Positions 1 through 11,123 are shown, counted from the stretch's first letter. The stretch is DNA of 64,000 nucleotides from Portulaca oleracea (GCA_029582165.1 CM055893.1:21390679-21454678), one strand, 5' to 3'. Made by a program: numbers and translations. The notes: generated from the sequence alone by a model not told the origin.

Positions 1-469
1 CTGATTTTTGAAACGCCTTCCGCACTCTTTTTCTTCTATCTTTCCACGCAAGTTTTTTTTCTCAATTCTTTTCTTTCAAAACTCCCTCAAACTCTCTTGT
101 TTCTTCGTTCTTTCTAACTCAAACACTTTTCACTCATTAAACCATCAAAACACCCTAGAAACCAACTCCTCCATGCTAATTTCTTTGCTCAAACTCCACT
201 CTTTCACTCCCTCAAACTCTCTTTTTTTTCTTTTTTTTTTTTACTCACAAATACTCACAATTATTCACACTATACAAAAGAGAAACACGGTTAAAACAAG
301 AGAAAAATCAAAGAAAAGAAACAAAAAGAAATGAAATGAACTAAGGAGAATAAGAAAACAAGGAAATGGGAAAGAAAAGTAAGAAAGATAAATCCTATCA
401 AAGACGAAAAGAATGAAAGGGAAAGAAAAGGAATTAAAAGGCTTGGGTTGCCTCCCAAGAAGTGCTAGT
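1..469 (-). other. Noncoding tail after pol of element A
   Basis: Read on the minus strand, this follows the integrase end. It is low-complexity: purine-rich on one strand around 280-440 and pyrimidine-rich around 1-240. I see no convincing gene, polypurine tract or LTR start. Translations through it are serine/phenylalanine/lysine runs and are not believable. In this lineage an env-position ORF would lie further downstream, outside the window. Confidence 0.5.
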
Positions 470-1202
470 TTAACGTCTTAAGCTAGACGATACATACCTC
501 AAGTCATATGGGATTGGCGAGACATAGCGCGCCTTCTCCTCAATTTGGCCTGTGATGTAAGGCTTAAGTCGCTGCCCGTTGACCTTGAATGTGTCGGTAG
601 ACTCACTCCAAACTTCCACAGCTCCATGGGGATATGCTTTCATAACTTGGAATGGCCCGGACCACCGGGATTTCAGCTTTCCCGGAAACAATCTCAATCT
701 CAGGTTAAACAAAAGGACCATGTCTCTACTTTAAACCTCTTTGGCAAGATGAACTTGTCATGCCACTTCTTGGTCCTTTCCTTGTAGATCCTCGAACTCT
801 CATAAGCTTGCAACCTCAATTCCTCCAATTCTTGCAATTGAAGCATTCGCTTCTCACCGGTTGCCTTTGCATCAAAATTCAGAGTTCGGACAGCCCAAAA
901 TGCTCGATGTTCCAACTCCACGGGCAACATGGCTTCCCATACACCAATCGGAATGGAGTGGTGCCGAGGGGAGTTTTGAACGCCGTGCAGTACGCCCACA
1001 AGGCGTCGTCAAGCTTCAATGACCAATCCTTTCGAGATCGGTCAACCGTCTTCTCGAGAATGCTCTTCAACTCCCTATTCGAAAGCTCTACTTGCCCGCT
1101 TGTTTGAGGATGGTAAGGTGTTGCCACCCTATGGAACACCCCGTACTTCTTCAGGAGAGTTTCTAGCGGCCGGTTATGAAAATGGGTGCCGTTATCGCTC
1201 AA
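470..1202 (-). pseudogene. Integrase C-terminal half, element A, frameshifted
   Basis: Continuation of the integrase after a break near 1203-1223. The first part (1202-879) contains the second catalytic aspartate in SDNGTHF and the catalytic glutamate in SGQVELSN, followed by the [15 protein letters not shown] region. The frame then shifts near 890 and again near 710, where the C-terminal KSRWSGPFQV domain is read. All the integrase blocks are in the right order, but at least three frameshifts separate them, so no complete protein can be made. The end lies just before the noncoding tail of the element. Confidence 0.82.
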
Positions 1203-1223
1203 TAAGGCTCTAGGAGTGCCAAA

Positions 1224-2699
1224 TCAAGCAAAAATGTTCTTCTTGTGGAATTTGATGACGACCCTTGAGTCATTCGTCGGAGATGCAATCGCCTCCACCC
1301 ATTTAGATACGTAATCCACAGCAACAAGGATGTAGAGGTTCTTGTGAGATGGAGGGAAAGGACCCATAAAGTCTATCCCCCACACGTCGAAGAGCTCAAC
1401 CTCAAGAATTTCGCTTTGGGGCATCTCGTGCCTCTTGGAAATGTTACCCATCCGTTGACAACGATCACATGCTAGCACATACTCCCTTGCATCCTTGGTG
1501 AGGGTCGGCCAATAGAAGCCGGCTTGCAAGACCTTGGAAGCGGTTTTATCAGGGCCGAAATGTCCACCATAGGTCGTGGAATGGCAATGATGTAGCACCC
1601 CTTGAACTTCTTCCTCTGGAATGCATCTCCGATAAACCCCATCGGCACATAGCTTGAAAAGAAGTGGTTCTTCCCAAACAAAGCTCTTCACCTCGAATAG
1701 GAATCTCTTCTTTTGTTGATATGATAAGTCCGGCGGAAACACTCCACACACAAGATAATTGACGTAGTCAGCATACCATGGAATGAATGGGGTACACACG
1801 GCCATGAGCTTCTCTTCCGAAAAAGAATCATCAATAGGGAGCTTCTCCTTCGGAACATCCTCTAATCGAGAGAGATGATCGGCCACCACGTTTTGCAATC
1901 CGGGCTTGTCCCGAATTTCCAAATCGAACTCTTGGAGTAATAACACCCAACGAATGAGCCGAGGTTTAGAGTCCGACTTCTTCATGAGGTGTCTAATGGC
2001 GGCATGATCGGTGAACACAATCACCTTGGAGTTGATCAAGTATGTTCGAAACTTCTCCAAGGCGAAAACGACCGCCAAGAACTCCTTCTCTGTGGTGGCA
2101 TAGTTGACTTGAGCCTCATCCAGAGTTCGGCTCGCATAGTAGATGGCGAAAGGCTTGCCATCTCTTCTTTGCCCTAAAACAGCCCCCAATGCGTAATCAC
2201 TCGCATCACACATCACTTCAAACGGTAAACTCCAATCCGGGGCTTGCATAATAGGTGCAGTAATCAAAGCTTCTTTCAACCTGTTGAAAGCACTCAAGCA
2301 AACATCATCAAATTCAAAAGGCACATCTTTGACAAGCAATCGGGTAAGAGGTCTAGCAATTTTCGAAAAATCTTTTATGAACCGTCGGTAGAAACCAACG
2401 TGTCCAAGAAAACTCCTAACACCCTTAACAGAAGTTGGAGGTGGTAATTTTTCAACCACCTCAACCTTTGCTTTGTCAACCTCAATGCCTTTGCTTGACA
2501 CAACATGACCAAGGACTACACCCTCTTGTACCATGAAATGGCACTTCTCCCAATTCAAAACCAAATTCACTTCTTCACATCGAGACAACACTTTAGCAAG
2601 ATTTCTCAAACAATGATCAAAAGAATTTCCATAGACTGAAAAATCATCTATAAACACCTCCATAATGTCCTCAATAAAATCAGAGAAAATAGCCATCAT
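1224..2699 (-). CDS. Pol fragment: RT second half, RNase H, integrase first half (element A)
   Basis: A 491-residue open frame on the minus strand. It starts inside RT. The active site FIDDFSV is near residue 17 and RT thumb motifs ([25 protein letters not shown]) follow. The RNase H domain has [29 protein letters not shown] and [10 protein letters not shown], up to VVADHLSRL near residue 280. The integrase zinc-binding HHCC region ([12 protein letters not shown] then CDRCQ) and the first catalytic aspartate in WGIDFMGPF come last. It ends at a stop before the second integrase aspartate, which lies in another frame downstream. The first Met is internal to RT, so this is a fragment of a polyprotein rather than a gene with its own start. 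Confidence 0.87.
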   Translation of the reverse strand: MMAIFSDFIEDIMEVFIDDFSVYGNSFDHCLRNLAKVLSRCEEVNLVLNWEKCHFMVQEGVVLGHVVSSKGIEVDKAKVEVVEKLPPPTSVKGVRSFLGHVGFYRRFIKDFSKIARPLTRLLVKDVPFEFDDVCLSAFNRLKEALITAPIMQAPDWSLPFEVMCDASDYALGAVLGQRRDGKPFAIYYASRTLDEAQVNYATTEKEFLAVVFALEKFRTYLINSKVIVFTDHAAIRHLMKKSDSKPRLIRWVLLLQEFDLEIRDKPGLQNVVADHLSRLEDVPKEKLPIDDSFSEEKLMAVCTPFIPWYADYVNYLVCGVFPPDLSYQQKKRFLFEVKSFVWEEPLLFKLCADGVYRRCIPEEEVQGVLHHCHSTTYGGHFGPDKTASKVLQAGFYWPTLTKDAREYVLACDRCQRMGNISKRHEMPQSEILEVELFDVWGIDFMGPFPPSHKNLYILVAVDYVSKWVEAIASPTNDSRVVIKFHKKNIFA

Positions 2700-3037
2700 G
2701 CATCGTTGAAAAGCGGTGCATTACACAACCCAAATGGCATTCTCCTATAGGCAAATGTACCGTAAGGACATGTAAAGGTGGTCTTTTCCGATCACTAGGG
2801 TGGATAGGATTTGGAAAAACCCGAATACCCATCCGATAACAAAAGAATGAATTATTCGCCGATCTTTCAAGCATTGGTCAATGAAGGGAGAGGGAAATGG
2901 TCTTTACGGGTGGCATCATTCAACTCATGAATCAATACACATCCTCCACCCCGTAACAGTCCTGGTAGGAATCAACTCATTGTTCTCATTTTTCACCACA
3001 ATCATCCCCCCTTTCTTAGGCACAACATGCACCGGGC
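2700..3037 (-). pseudogene. RT N-terminal part, element A, frameshifted
   Basis: This short stretch links the gag-protease frame (ending 3038) to the RT frame (starting 2699). In shifting frames one can read the expected RT pieces: the TRTVTGWRMCID block near 2950, MLER(L/S)ANNSFFCY near 2870, and the [18 protein letters not shown] block near 2750. No single frame covers it. At least two small indels must have occurred, which is enough to inactivate RT in this copy. Confidence 0.72.
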
Positions 3038-5161
3038 TTACCCACTCACTATCAGAAATAGGGTAGATAATCCCAGCATCAAGTAATTCAAGACCTCTTT
3101 TTTCACCACCTCTTTCATGTTAGGGTTTAACCTTCTTTGACTTTGAATGGTGGGTTTATAATCATCTTCCATCAAAATCCTATGCATGCAAAATGAGGGA
3201 CTAATTCCTTTAAGGTCATCTATGGTATAGCCAATGGCCTTACGATGCGACCTAAGGACTCTCAACAATGAATCAATCTCAGCATCATTCAAGTTTGCAT
3301 TCACAATCACAGGATAAGAGGAATCGGGGCCAAGAAATTCATACCTTAGGGAAGAAGGGAGAGGTTTCAGTTCTACCTTTGGTGCTTCCTTCTCGCTCGA
3401 AGCTTGCTCGCTTTTGCTTTCAACCTCTAGTGCCTCCACCGTTTCCAGCGTTGGTGGAACTTCTGGGGATGCCTGCAAGAGCTTCACACAATGGGCAACC
3501 TCGAGATCGTGATCCTGGGTTTTACTGTTAGACAACAAACAAAGCTCAAGAGGATCGTGAGTACGAATGTTAGTGCTATCTTCCCTAAGAATGGAATCGA
3601 TGATATCCACTCTAAAGCAATCATCAGAAAATGCAGGGAATTTAGCAGCTTCAAACAAATTAAACTCAGCTTTCTCACCTCCTATACTAAAGGACATCCT
3701 ACCATTTTTCACATCAATGCAACACCCAGCCGTAGCCATGAAAGGTCTACCAAGAATAATGGGGATACGGGTGTCTTCCTCCATCTCTAGGATAACAAAG
3801 TCAACAGGAACAAAGAAGCTACCCAACTTAATAGGGACATCCTCTGAAATTCCTATAGGAAACTTGACCGATCGATCGGCCAACTGGAGGGAAATGGTAG
3901 AGGGCTTTAGTTCACCTCTACCAAGCTTTTGGGACAAAGAGAAGGGCATAAGACTCACACTAGAACCAAGATCACATAATGTACGGTCTATGGAAATCTT
4001 TCCAACTTCACAAGGAATGGTGAAGCTACCGGGATCCTTAAGCTTCGGGGGAAGCTTATTTTGGAGCACGGCACTACACTGTTCCGTCAATGCCACTGTC
4101 TCATGCTCTTCCAACTTCCTCTTGTTTGTCAAAATTTCCTTCAAAAATTTAGCGTAGGAAGGCATTTGAGACAGGGCATCGGTGAATGGAATGTTAATAT
4201 GAAGTTTCTTGAGGACCTCCAAGAACTTCCCGAATTGCTTATCACTTTTAGCCTTAGCCAATCTTTGAGGGAAAGGCAAGGGTGGAGTGTAGACTCTTTG
4301 GGGAACTCTTGTTGCATCCTTAGAAACTTCTTTCTCAACTTGCACATCAACATCAATCACAGGTTCTTTAGGAGGCACATTTACCTCTTCATGCACATCA
4401 TTACTTACATCAGCATTCACATCATTCACAACATTCTCAACATCAACTACATTCTCAGCAACATCATCATCATGCACATCAACAACAACATGCTCATCAC
4501 ACACACCGCTAGGCCCCGCCAATTGCGTCCCGCTTCTTAAGGTTATGGCATTGCATTGGTCCTTTGGGTTCACAACAAGTTGGCTAGGAAGCTTTCCTGG
4601 AGGACTGGTGGAAGTATTAGCCTGACTAGCAATCTGAGATTCAAGCATTTTGTTGTGAGTGGCCAACTGGTCAACTCTATCAACTAAAAGCTTGATAATC
4701 TCTTCTTGCTGATTTTGGGACACAACCATACGTTCCACCAATGCCTTCCAGTCAGGCTCTTGGGTTTGTCGAGGCTGGGGTTGGGGTTGGGCTTGTTGTC
4801 TTTGGAAACCAGGTGGTCTTTGGGTCTGTTGTTGTTGGTGCGGTCCCGTGGGATTGTTATTCCGATAGGAAAAATTAGGATGAGATCTAAATCCCGGGTT
4901 GTAGACATTAGAGTATGGGTCAAAGTTCTGTCTTGGGTTTCCAATATAATTGGTCTGGTCCGAGGTCTCGGGACTAGCTAACCCAACAGGACAAAACAAG
5001 GTCTCATGCTCAAATGAATTACAAGAAGCACACGGTAGGGGAGGATTGGAATTTACATGCAAACGCCTATCTTCCGAGTCACAAAGATCTATTTTAGCGA
5101 TCAAAACAGAAATGGCATCGACATCATACTTACCTCCCGCTCGAGGAACGGGCTTGACCAT
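3038..5161 (-). CDS. Gag C-terminal part and aspartic protease (element A)
   Basis: A 707-residue open frame. Near residue 43 is a zinc knuckle CASCNSFEHETLFC (CX2CX4HX4C), as in nucleocapsid. A Gln/Pro-rich linker (residues 95-135) and a Gln-rich coiled-coil-like segment follow, then the conserved NAITLRSG block near 205. An acidic Val/Asp-rich tract covers 220-285. The protease domain (about 330-500) has CDLGSSVSLMP as the active-site loop and IILGRPFMAT as the second protease block. The end approaches RT (QRRLNPNMKEVVKKEV). The long intact frame suggests fairly recent decay. The N-terminal gag lies in a different frame just upstream (5190-5759). Confidence 0.88.
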   Translation of the reverse strand: MVKPVPRAGGKYDVDAISVLIAKIDLCDSEDRRLHVNSNPPLPCASCNSFEHETLFCPVGLASPETSDQTNYIGNPRQNFDPYSNVYNPGFRSHPNFSYRNNNPTGPHQQQQTQRPPGFQRQQAQPQPQPRQTQEPDWKALVERMVVSQNQQEEIIKLLVDRVDQLATHNKMLESQIASQANTSTSPPGKLPSQLVVNPKDQCNAITLRSGTQLAGPSGVCDEHVVVDVHDDDVAENVVDVENVVNDVNADVSNDVHEEVNVPPKEPVIDVDVQVEKEVSKDATRVPQRVYTPPLPFPQRLAKAKSDKQFGKFLEVLKKLHINIPFTDALSQMPSYAKFLKEILTNKRKLEEHETVALTEQCSAVLQNKLPPKLKDPGSFTIPCEVGKISIDRTLCDLGSSVSLMPFSLSQKLGRGELKPSTISLQLADRSVKFPIGISEDVPIKLGSFFVPVDFVILEMEEDTRIPIILGRPFMATAGCCIDVKNGRMSFSIGGEKAEFNLFEAAKFPAFSDDCFRVDIIDSILREDSTNIRTHDPLELCLLSNSKTQDHDLEVAHCVKLLQASPEVPPTLETVEALEVESKSEQASSEKEAPKVELKPLPSSLRYEFLGPDSSYPVIVNANLNDAEIDSLLRVLRSHRKAIGYTIDDLKGISPSFCMHRILMEDDYKPTIQSQRRLNPNMKEVVKKEVLNYLMLGLSTLFLIVSG

Positions 5162-5189
5162 TGGTGATCGTTGGACGCCATTTGCTCGA

Positions 5190-5759
5190 TCAAAGAATAG
5201 AGGTCATCGACGCTTTGTTCATGATGTTCCCTCTACCGCCGAGAATCATCGCCCTCAACTGATCATCCACTCCATTGTAGAAGGCATGGATGGGTACCCA
5301 TGGCTCAAGACCATGATGTGGACACCGGCGAAGTAGATCCTTGAACCGTTCCCAAGCCTCGTACAGGTTCTCATCCGGCTCTTGGACGAAGGTGGATATT
5401 TGGTTGCGCAGGCTTGTCAGCTTACTTGGCGGGAAATATTTGTTAAGAAATGCGCTCGCCATCTGATCAAAAGTGGTGATGGAGTTCGGCGGAAGAGAGT
5501 CTAGCCACTCCCATGCTCGGTCCTCCAAGGAAAATGGAAACAACCGCAGCTTGATTGCATCCGGTGAAGCCCCGTTCGCTTTGAACGTATCGCACGCCTG
5601 GCGAAAGATACGGAGGTGTCGGTTGGGGTCCTCACTAGGGTGACCACGAAATGGCGAAGCTTTGACCAGATTAATCAAGGAATTCTTCAGCTCAAAATCA
5701 TTGTTGGTGATGTTGGGAGGGTTGATGGCCGTGAGAGGATCTGTGACATTTGGGGCCAT
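5190..5759 (-). pseudogene. Gag N-terminal half (element A), frameshifted
   Basis: A 189-residue frame starting MAPNVTDPL, with the typical plant Ty3 gag core: FRGHPSEDPNRHLRIF, the SLEDRAWEWLDSLP block, MASAFLNKYFPP and EAWERFKDLLRRCPHHGL. Gag packages the element RNA into virus-like particles. The frame is lost at NIMNKA near 5205. The missing block (DDLYSLIEQMASND) is readable in another frame, and a second shift near 5160 joins the zinc-knuckle frame. It is therefore a broken gag of otherwise normal layout. The start Met is plausible because it lies about 315 bp after the primer site. Confidence 0.85.
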
Positions 5760-6074
5760 GTATTATTCCAATGTCTTCGGTTGTGCTTCTCTACCAGCCA
5801 TTTTCGATTGTGATGCAGACTCCTCTTCTTGCTTCTTGCTAGCTTTCTCTGTTCGCAGCCTCTTTCTTCGAGAACGGAAAGTGCGTTCAATCTCGGGATC
5901 GAACTCAAATTCCGGAGATTTTTGCATACACCAAGAGTACCTAGCAAAACAAGAAATGAGACACAATCAATCACAAGTAAAGGAAAGAAAAAGAAAGAAA
6001 ATAAAAATAAAAAATAAAAAAAAAACAGCTTAGTCAATCTAAGAGTCTTCGCTTAATGGCTACTAGGGACAAAG

Positions 6075-6092
6075 TCCCCGGCAACGGCGCCA
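6075..6092 (-). other. tRNA-Asp primer binding site, element A
   Basis: The plus strand reads TCCCCGGCAACGGCGCCA, the 3' end of plant tRNA-Asp. On the element strand it is therefore the complementary primer site. It lies six bases inside the 5' LTR end at 6099. This fixes both the orientation and the LTR boundary. Confidence 0.93.
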
Positions 6093-6098
6093 AAAACT

Positions 6099-7293
6099 TG
6101 ACAGGGCCGCAAGCGCACGGGTACTATTGTAGCAATGTCAAGGTCGATCCCACAGGGACTTGGTCTAGTAACTCAGTGAACTATCCCTCTACTTGATTGC
6201 TAAGCCAATCGGGTTGATGAATTGTTTATGACTTCTAATGAACTAACTAAAACTAAAGTGGACTAGAAAGGATTAACTCGAGGTAATTCGATGGATGAAG
6301 ACTTCTAGGGTTTTACTCACCTAACAACAGGGTCTGAAAGCCAGATTAAAGCAAGCACAAGAAAATAACTCAAACGAATCAAGAATCGATAACCTCTAAA
6401 TTCTATCGCCCTTTCGATGCTAAATAGAATTATCTTGACTAACCTAATCAACAACTTTCGTCTGCTTTTCAGGTTAAACAGAATTGAAGGTCTAAGCAAG
6501 GTCGGGTTACCTAATGATTCCCTAGTTTACTACTCCTTTTTCAACTTTCGTAGGCCTAGGTAGAAGGGTTGGTGGTCAAATTCCCCTAATTCACCTTTCG
6601 GTACTTCTTAGGTTAATTTCTAAATTACAAACATCCAAGGCCTTAAGAATATTCGTATTCAAGAAAAACGCAACCTTCTATTGATTCAATTGAGAATTCA
6701 AGTACAAACTAAAACATTTCTAATCAAACTCCATATAGATGGTTCATAAAACCCTAGAAAGAACGAAATCTACTCACAAGTATTCATTGAAAACAAGAAA
6801 TACGTTCTAAACATGGTAATCAATTCTAGAATTAAAGAAGAGAAAGTGAGAAGAGTAAAGAAAACACTAGGGAGAAATTCGTAGGATTTTCTCAAGAACT
6901 TCACAAGAGTGTTGCATGCTCCTTCTCGAATTCCAAATCTTCAATGCTTTCGAATTGATTCTTGATGAATGAAGCTGTTTTTGGTGTAGAATTCCTCTCT
7001 AAAATTCTCTCTTTTCTGCCCAGAATAATTGATAACCGCGTCCCCCTTCTTTTCCCCGGTTATTTCCGCAAAATAAGCTGCGTGAGAAACACTCGACCAC
7101 GGTCGTGGTTGTCACCACGGCGGCCCAGGTCGCGCTGTATTTGTCTCGTTTCTTGCTGAAATTTTTACCACCGTCTTATCAACAGTAGTTGATGCCCGTG
7201 GTATCCTTGGCCTTACCAAATTTGCTCCAAAAATCACCTTTTTGGTCCTAAACCTGAGAATCAATGCCAAAAACGCAAATAATGCACTTATCA
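6099..7293 (-). repeat. 5' LTR of element A
   Basis: On the element strand it starts TGATAAGTGC at 7293 and ends GGCCCTGTCA at 6099, next to the primer site. Its last 80 bases closely match the end of the solo LTR at 53320 (both contain GTGGGATCGACCTTGA), so the two are related families. Near 7094-7135 it holds a cluster of GC-rich inverted repeats (CCACGGTCGTGG and neighbours). No second LTR of this copy is in the window. Confidence 0.85.
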
Positions 7294-7436
7294 CTTGGTC
7301 ATTTACATTGTTTCCATTCTTACATCCTTTCGTTTTCAAACATCAATTCACAAGTTCATTCATTCATCATTAAGAACCACTTAAAGATCCTAGTCTTGTT
7401 GTGTGGTTTGATCATTTTGATCCTATCATACATCAT

Positions 7437-8077
7437 CACCCCTTTTCTTCTATTGTATCTTGACATGGACCCAAGTGGTTAGGAAGAGCTTGATCTTAAG
7501 TTGCGGTCTAGATCAAGTTAGCCCTAGGTTGTCCCTCTTGTGGATTCAAGTTGGAAACCTATTTCTATCCGTTCTTATCTTTCTGTCAATACAGTTAAGA
7601 TAATTACATTGTGTCTTTCTATCAATATAGTTAAGACACATCTATGCTTATTTCAACCCCCTCCCAAACGTCCCCTTTCTCCCTTTTCCCCCTCACAAAA
7701 CGTCATCCCTCTTTCTCTCTCACAAAGAACCCTAACCACCTCTCTTCTCTCTTCATAACAAACTCCCTCTCTCTCCTCTCTCTCTCTCTCAAAGGCCTCA
7801 CGCCACCTCCATCTTTCTCCTCCCCTCTCTCACACGTCCATCACTCAAATACTCCCATCCAAGATTCCGTACGTTCTTCCTCTTCCCGTTCAACAATCAT
7901 TCTTTCTTGATTCTTGAAACCACAAAAGTCCTCACGACACAAAGCCTTCTAATTCACGTGATACTCCCCTTTTCCTCCCTCTTTCAAGTGATCTTTCCCC
8001 CCTTCTCTCTATCTTGGTTGCACGTGTTTCATGTATTGCTGGATTAAGAAACTCTCTTTTTATCTCGTAATACATCA
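7437..8077 (+). repeat. Chromovirus LTR fragment, 3' half
   Basis: From about 7437 this matches the 3' part of the chromovirus 3 LTR at 15995-16647: TTCTATTGTATCTTG, the GGTTAGGAAGAGCTTGAT block, two TATCAATATAGTTAAGA-type repeats, a CT-rich block, and the LTR end AATACATCA at 8077. The 5' half is missing. The 143 bases before it (7294-7436) match nothing I recognise. Open frames in the CT-rich part are low-complexity artefacts. Confidence 0.75.
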
Positions 8078-9181
8078 GCTATTTTGTAATTAATCCATCT
8101 TGGATTAGGAAAGCCAAGTCCTAAAAGGATTATTATCTTTTGTAACCAACTCCCCTTAGGATAAGGAGTCCTAATCCAAGGAGGAGATGCAGTAGATGGC
8201 GTCTAGTATTAGGAGTCCTTGGCTTGCATGCCAAAGAATAGAGTCCTAGTAGGAGAAGATGGCTTGCACGCAAATCTTGAGAGTCCTAGGAGGTTTAGGA
8301 CTTTAGTAGTATAAATAGCTAGGCTTGTAGCCTCTCAAAGGCATCCAACTTTGAATTATGAATATAGTTAAGCTTTTAGCTTTCCCCTTGAGTGTTCCAT
8401 GAGAGCCTCGTAGATCTCTTCTATTGTATCTTGGTTTGGCAACCAAGTGGTGAGGAAGAGCTTATCTCTAAAACCTAGAGGTGTTTCTGTAACTAGGTGG
8501 AAGAACAAGTAGCCCTAGGGTTTCATTCTTGTGGATTCAAGTATGATCCCTTGATCTATCTAGTTATTATCTTTCTATCAATATAGTTAAGATAATTACA
8601 TCTTTTATCTTTCTATCAATATAGTTAAGATAAATCTTTCTCTTCGTTTTCTTTCTTTCTAGTTTGATTAAATCAAAATCCAAAAACAAGTCCTTTCTTT
8701 TCATAAAACCCCAAAATCCAAAAACAAGTCTTTTCTTTTCATAAAACCAAAAAAACCAAAAATATCTTAGTTCTCTCTTTCTCTTAATCTCACGCCACTC
8801 TCTCTAAAAATCTCTCTCATGCATTCATCCTCTCTTTCCCTCTCTCAAAACGTCTCCTCCAATTTCTCTCTCAAACCGTAATCTCTCCCTCACTCTTACC
8901 TTCTCAAACATCCTTCTCTCATCCATAATCTCTCCTCCCTCACAGAAGACCTCACGTCAATCCCAAAGTCCTCCCCTATTTTTTCGTCCATCTCTCCTCT
9001 CTCAAACTCCACAAAGATCTCATCTTTCTCCATCTCAATTCTCTGCAAGACTCCATATTTCCCTCATAAAGCGCCCTACCTTTTACCCTTATTCACTTGA
9101 AGCCTCCCATGTTGAGATTGGTTGCACGTCTCCCTTGTTGTGTAATTGATAAAGATACAATCTTTGATCCCATTATTCATC
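8078..9181 (+). repeat. Second chromovirus LTR fragment with TATA box
   Basis: It starts abruptly at a point equivalent to 15659 of the chromovirus 3 LTR (GCTATTTTGTAATTAATCC) and runs to an LTR-like end ATTCATCA at 9181. It carries the LTR TATA box TATAAATA at 8310-8317, two TATCAATATAGTTAAGATAA repeats and a CT-rich tail. At 9182 the sequence becomes RT of a minus-strand chromovirus, directly after YFDDILV, so an LTR end has landed in RT. The 5' third of the LTR is missing and I could not find a matching target duplication. Confidence 0.72.
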
Positions 9182-9661
9182 AACAAGAATGTCATCAAAG
9201 TATACAACAACATATTTATTAATAAGAGGTTTCAAGACTTGGTTCATGAGTCTCATAAATGTTGATGGTGCATTTGTAAGACGGAATGGCATCACAAGCC
9301 ACTCATATAATCCTTCTTTAGTTTTGAAAGTCGTTTTCCATTCGTCTCCTTCATGGATCCTTATTTGATGATATCCACTTTTAAGATCAATCTTGGAAAA
9401 TAACATGCTTCCATGTAGTTCGTTCAATAGATCTTCGAGTCTAGGTATTGGAAACCTATAATTGATTGTGATTTTGTTGATGGCGCGGCAATCCATGCAC
9501 ATGCTTTGTGAACCATCCTTCTTTGGTACTAATAGGGCGGGAATAGCACAGGGGCTAAGGCTCTTACGAATCAAACCCCTAGCTAATAGCTCTTCCACTT
9601 GTCTTTGCACTTCATTTGTATCCGTTGGATTCGTTCTATAGGCTGGCTTGTTTGGTAGCAT
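9173..9661 (-). pseudogene. RT N-terminal half, chromovirus 1
   Basis: Reads [26 protein letters not shown], then the RT blocks [73 protein letters not shown] and the active site YFDDIL. The frame ends three codons later inside the LTR end at 9181, so thumb, RNase H and integrase are gone. The PFGLTNAP block carries an Arg for Gly. The Met at the start is internal to pol. Confidence 0.85.
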
Positions 9662-9867
9662 AGATCCTGGGCCACGATCTATTTTGTGTTGAATCTCTCA
9701 TTTTGGTTGTAACCCATGAGGCATCTCCTTAAGGAACATATGAGATAATCGCTCCAAAAGGGGATTCAAGAATGGATGGCTGCTTGGTGGCATTGTGCTT
9801 TCCTCTAAGTTTGCAAGAATAAGACTCTTATGCTCTTCATACTCATGATATTCTGCCATCATAAACA

Positions 9868-10518
9868 TCACAATATTGCTTTCATTCTCCTTAGGCCGAA
9901 TATAGAAGATGGTGCTAGAGGTGTCAAAGTGATCTTCTTTCGATTGAGGGTGACAGTGTAAATGTTCGCTCTCCCATCATGTATGACACTCCTATTAAAT
10001 AACCATGGTCTTCCTAACAAAATATGACATGCATCCATAGGAATAATATCACACCATAATGAATGCTTATAACTCTTGCCAATAGAATGACTTACCAAGA
10101 CTCTTTGGTCCACTTCTTGCCATTGTATAGTGTAAGGTGTGGGATGAGGGCTAACCTCCAATTGCAACTTCTTGATCATTGTTGTAGAAGCGGCATTGGT
10201 GCAACTCTCTCCATCTATGATCAATGAGCATACTTTTCCTTTGAGGGTACAACGAGAGTGAAAGATAGCCTCCCTTTGTACTTGGTCATTCGACACATGA
10301 GCTACATTCAAGGCTCTCCTTACAACAAGTAACTCTCCATTATCCGGTTCTTCTAAATACTCCTCTTCTTCTACATTATTCTCCTCATTTTCTTTCTCAT
10401 ATACATCATTATCACCTTCTGGTTGTACATATAACGACGTTTGGTGTTCAACCAAAGATACTACCCTCTTGTTAGGACACTCGAAGCATAGTGACCTAAA
10501 CCTTGGCAACGAAAACAT
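9868..10518 (-). pseudogene. Aspartic protease region, chromovirus 1
   Basis: A 216-residue frame with an acidic Glu-rich linker (residues 35-60) and the protease core. The core reads VCSLIIDGESCTNAAS, where the usual active-site Gly after Asp-Gly is replaced by Glu (DGES for the DGGS of the sister copy). It is followed by LVSHSIGKSYKHSLWCDIIPMDACHILLGRPWLFNRS. It overlaps the gag frame by about 58 bases. A polyprotein fragment, probably inactive. Confidence 0.8.
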
Positions 10519-11123
10519 CTCCTTGGGGCAAGGGTTTTTGGTTCTGGGATAGTGGGTTTGGGGGTGGTTTGGGGCTGATTTGTGGAGTTTTTTATGTAGG
10601 GTGATTTAGAAGATTTGGGTGATCTTCGTTGTGTAGGGAATGGGCGTGTAGGGTAGGTTGATTTTTGTGGACTTTGGTACTTGTTCAAGATTTCTTTACC
10701 CTTATTTCTCCTTTGCGGTTTAAGCAATAAAGAACTCAATTCATCAAAAGTTTTATATGGTTGCAACTCAACAATATGTCTAATCCAATCATCAAGACCA
10801 ATAAGATAACGTACCAAAGTTTGTGGCTCGTCCTCTTTAAAGTCACACCTCCAAAGCAAATGCTCGAATTCTTTGGTGTACTCCTCTACGCTTTTTCTCC
10901 TTGGATCAACTTTTTAAGTTCGTAGTAATTGTCACGTAGGTAGCTAGGTGGTAAGAACTTCTCTTGAAGCTTCTTCTTCATCTTATCCCATGAACGTACC
11001 TTATCCTTTCCTTTGGTTTCTTGCTTCTTTTGCAAGTTTGTCCACCAAATGCTTGCATGCTTTCGTAATTTCAAGGCAACATACTTGACCTTCTTATCAT
11101 CATTCACGTCTTTGAGATCAAAG
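10461..11123 (-). pseudogene. Gag, chromovirus 1, N-terminus lost
   Basis: Two frames. The upstream part (11123-10886) has FDLKDVNDDKKVKYVALKLR, HASIWWTNLQKK and the LPPSYLRDNYYELKKL block. The downstream part (10859-10461) starts LWRCDFKEDEPQTLVRYL and runs through a Pro/Thr/Ser-rich linker to the zinc knuckle CFRCQGLGHYAS, where the frame is lost before the last Cys. The next frame supplies CPNKRVVSLVEHQ. The first 90 or so residues, present in the sister copy at 18938, are replaced by the LTR end of chromovirus 2 at 11124. Confidence 0.82.

Larger units (their letters stand above)
1..7293 (-). mobile_element. Athila-lineage Ty3/gypsy element A, 3' side cut by window start
   Basis: Minus-strand LTR retrotransposon. 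In element order it shows a 5' LTR (6099-7293), a tRNA-Asp primer site (6075-6092), gag, aspartic protease, reverse transcriptase, RNase H and integrase, and then runs off the window at base 1, so the 3' LTR is not seen. The RT core FIDDFSV, the protease motif CDLGSS and the tRNA-Asp primer site are those of plant Athila-lineage elements. Gag and both ends of pol are broken by frameshifts, so it is not autonomous. The base just outside the 5' LTR starts CTTGG (7294-7298), a possible target duplication that cannot be checked because the partner lies outside the window. Confidence 0.9.
9182..11123 (-). mobile_element. Chromovirus 1 fragment: gag, protease, partial RT
   Basis: Minus-strand internal region of a Ty3 chromovirus with gag (11123-10461), protease (10518-9868) and the first half of RT (9661-9182). 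Both ends are cut by other elements: an LTR end in RT at 9181 and chromovirus 2 in gag at 11124. No LTR of this copy is identified. The protein sequence is close to chromovirus 3 (CHILLGRPWLFNRSV against CHILLGRPWLFDRSV), so both belong to one family. Confidence 0.82.

Noticed and set aside
8..334. Open frame of 108 residues near the window start
   Set aside because: Low-complexity T-rich sequence in the tail of element A; Phe/Ser/Leu-rich, no homology recognised.
6075..6092. Possible tRNA gene (tRNA-Asp 3' end)
   Set aside because: Only the 18-base 3' end is present, next to LTR boundaries; these are primer binding sites (also at 45392 and 57907).
7540..7910. Open frames rich in Ser, Pro and Leu
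   Set aside because: CT-rich part of a chromovirus LTR; the same kind appears at 16228-16482. No conserved protein.
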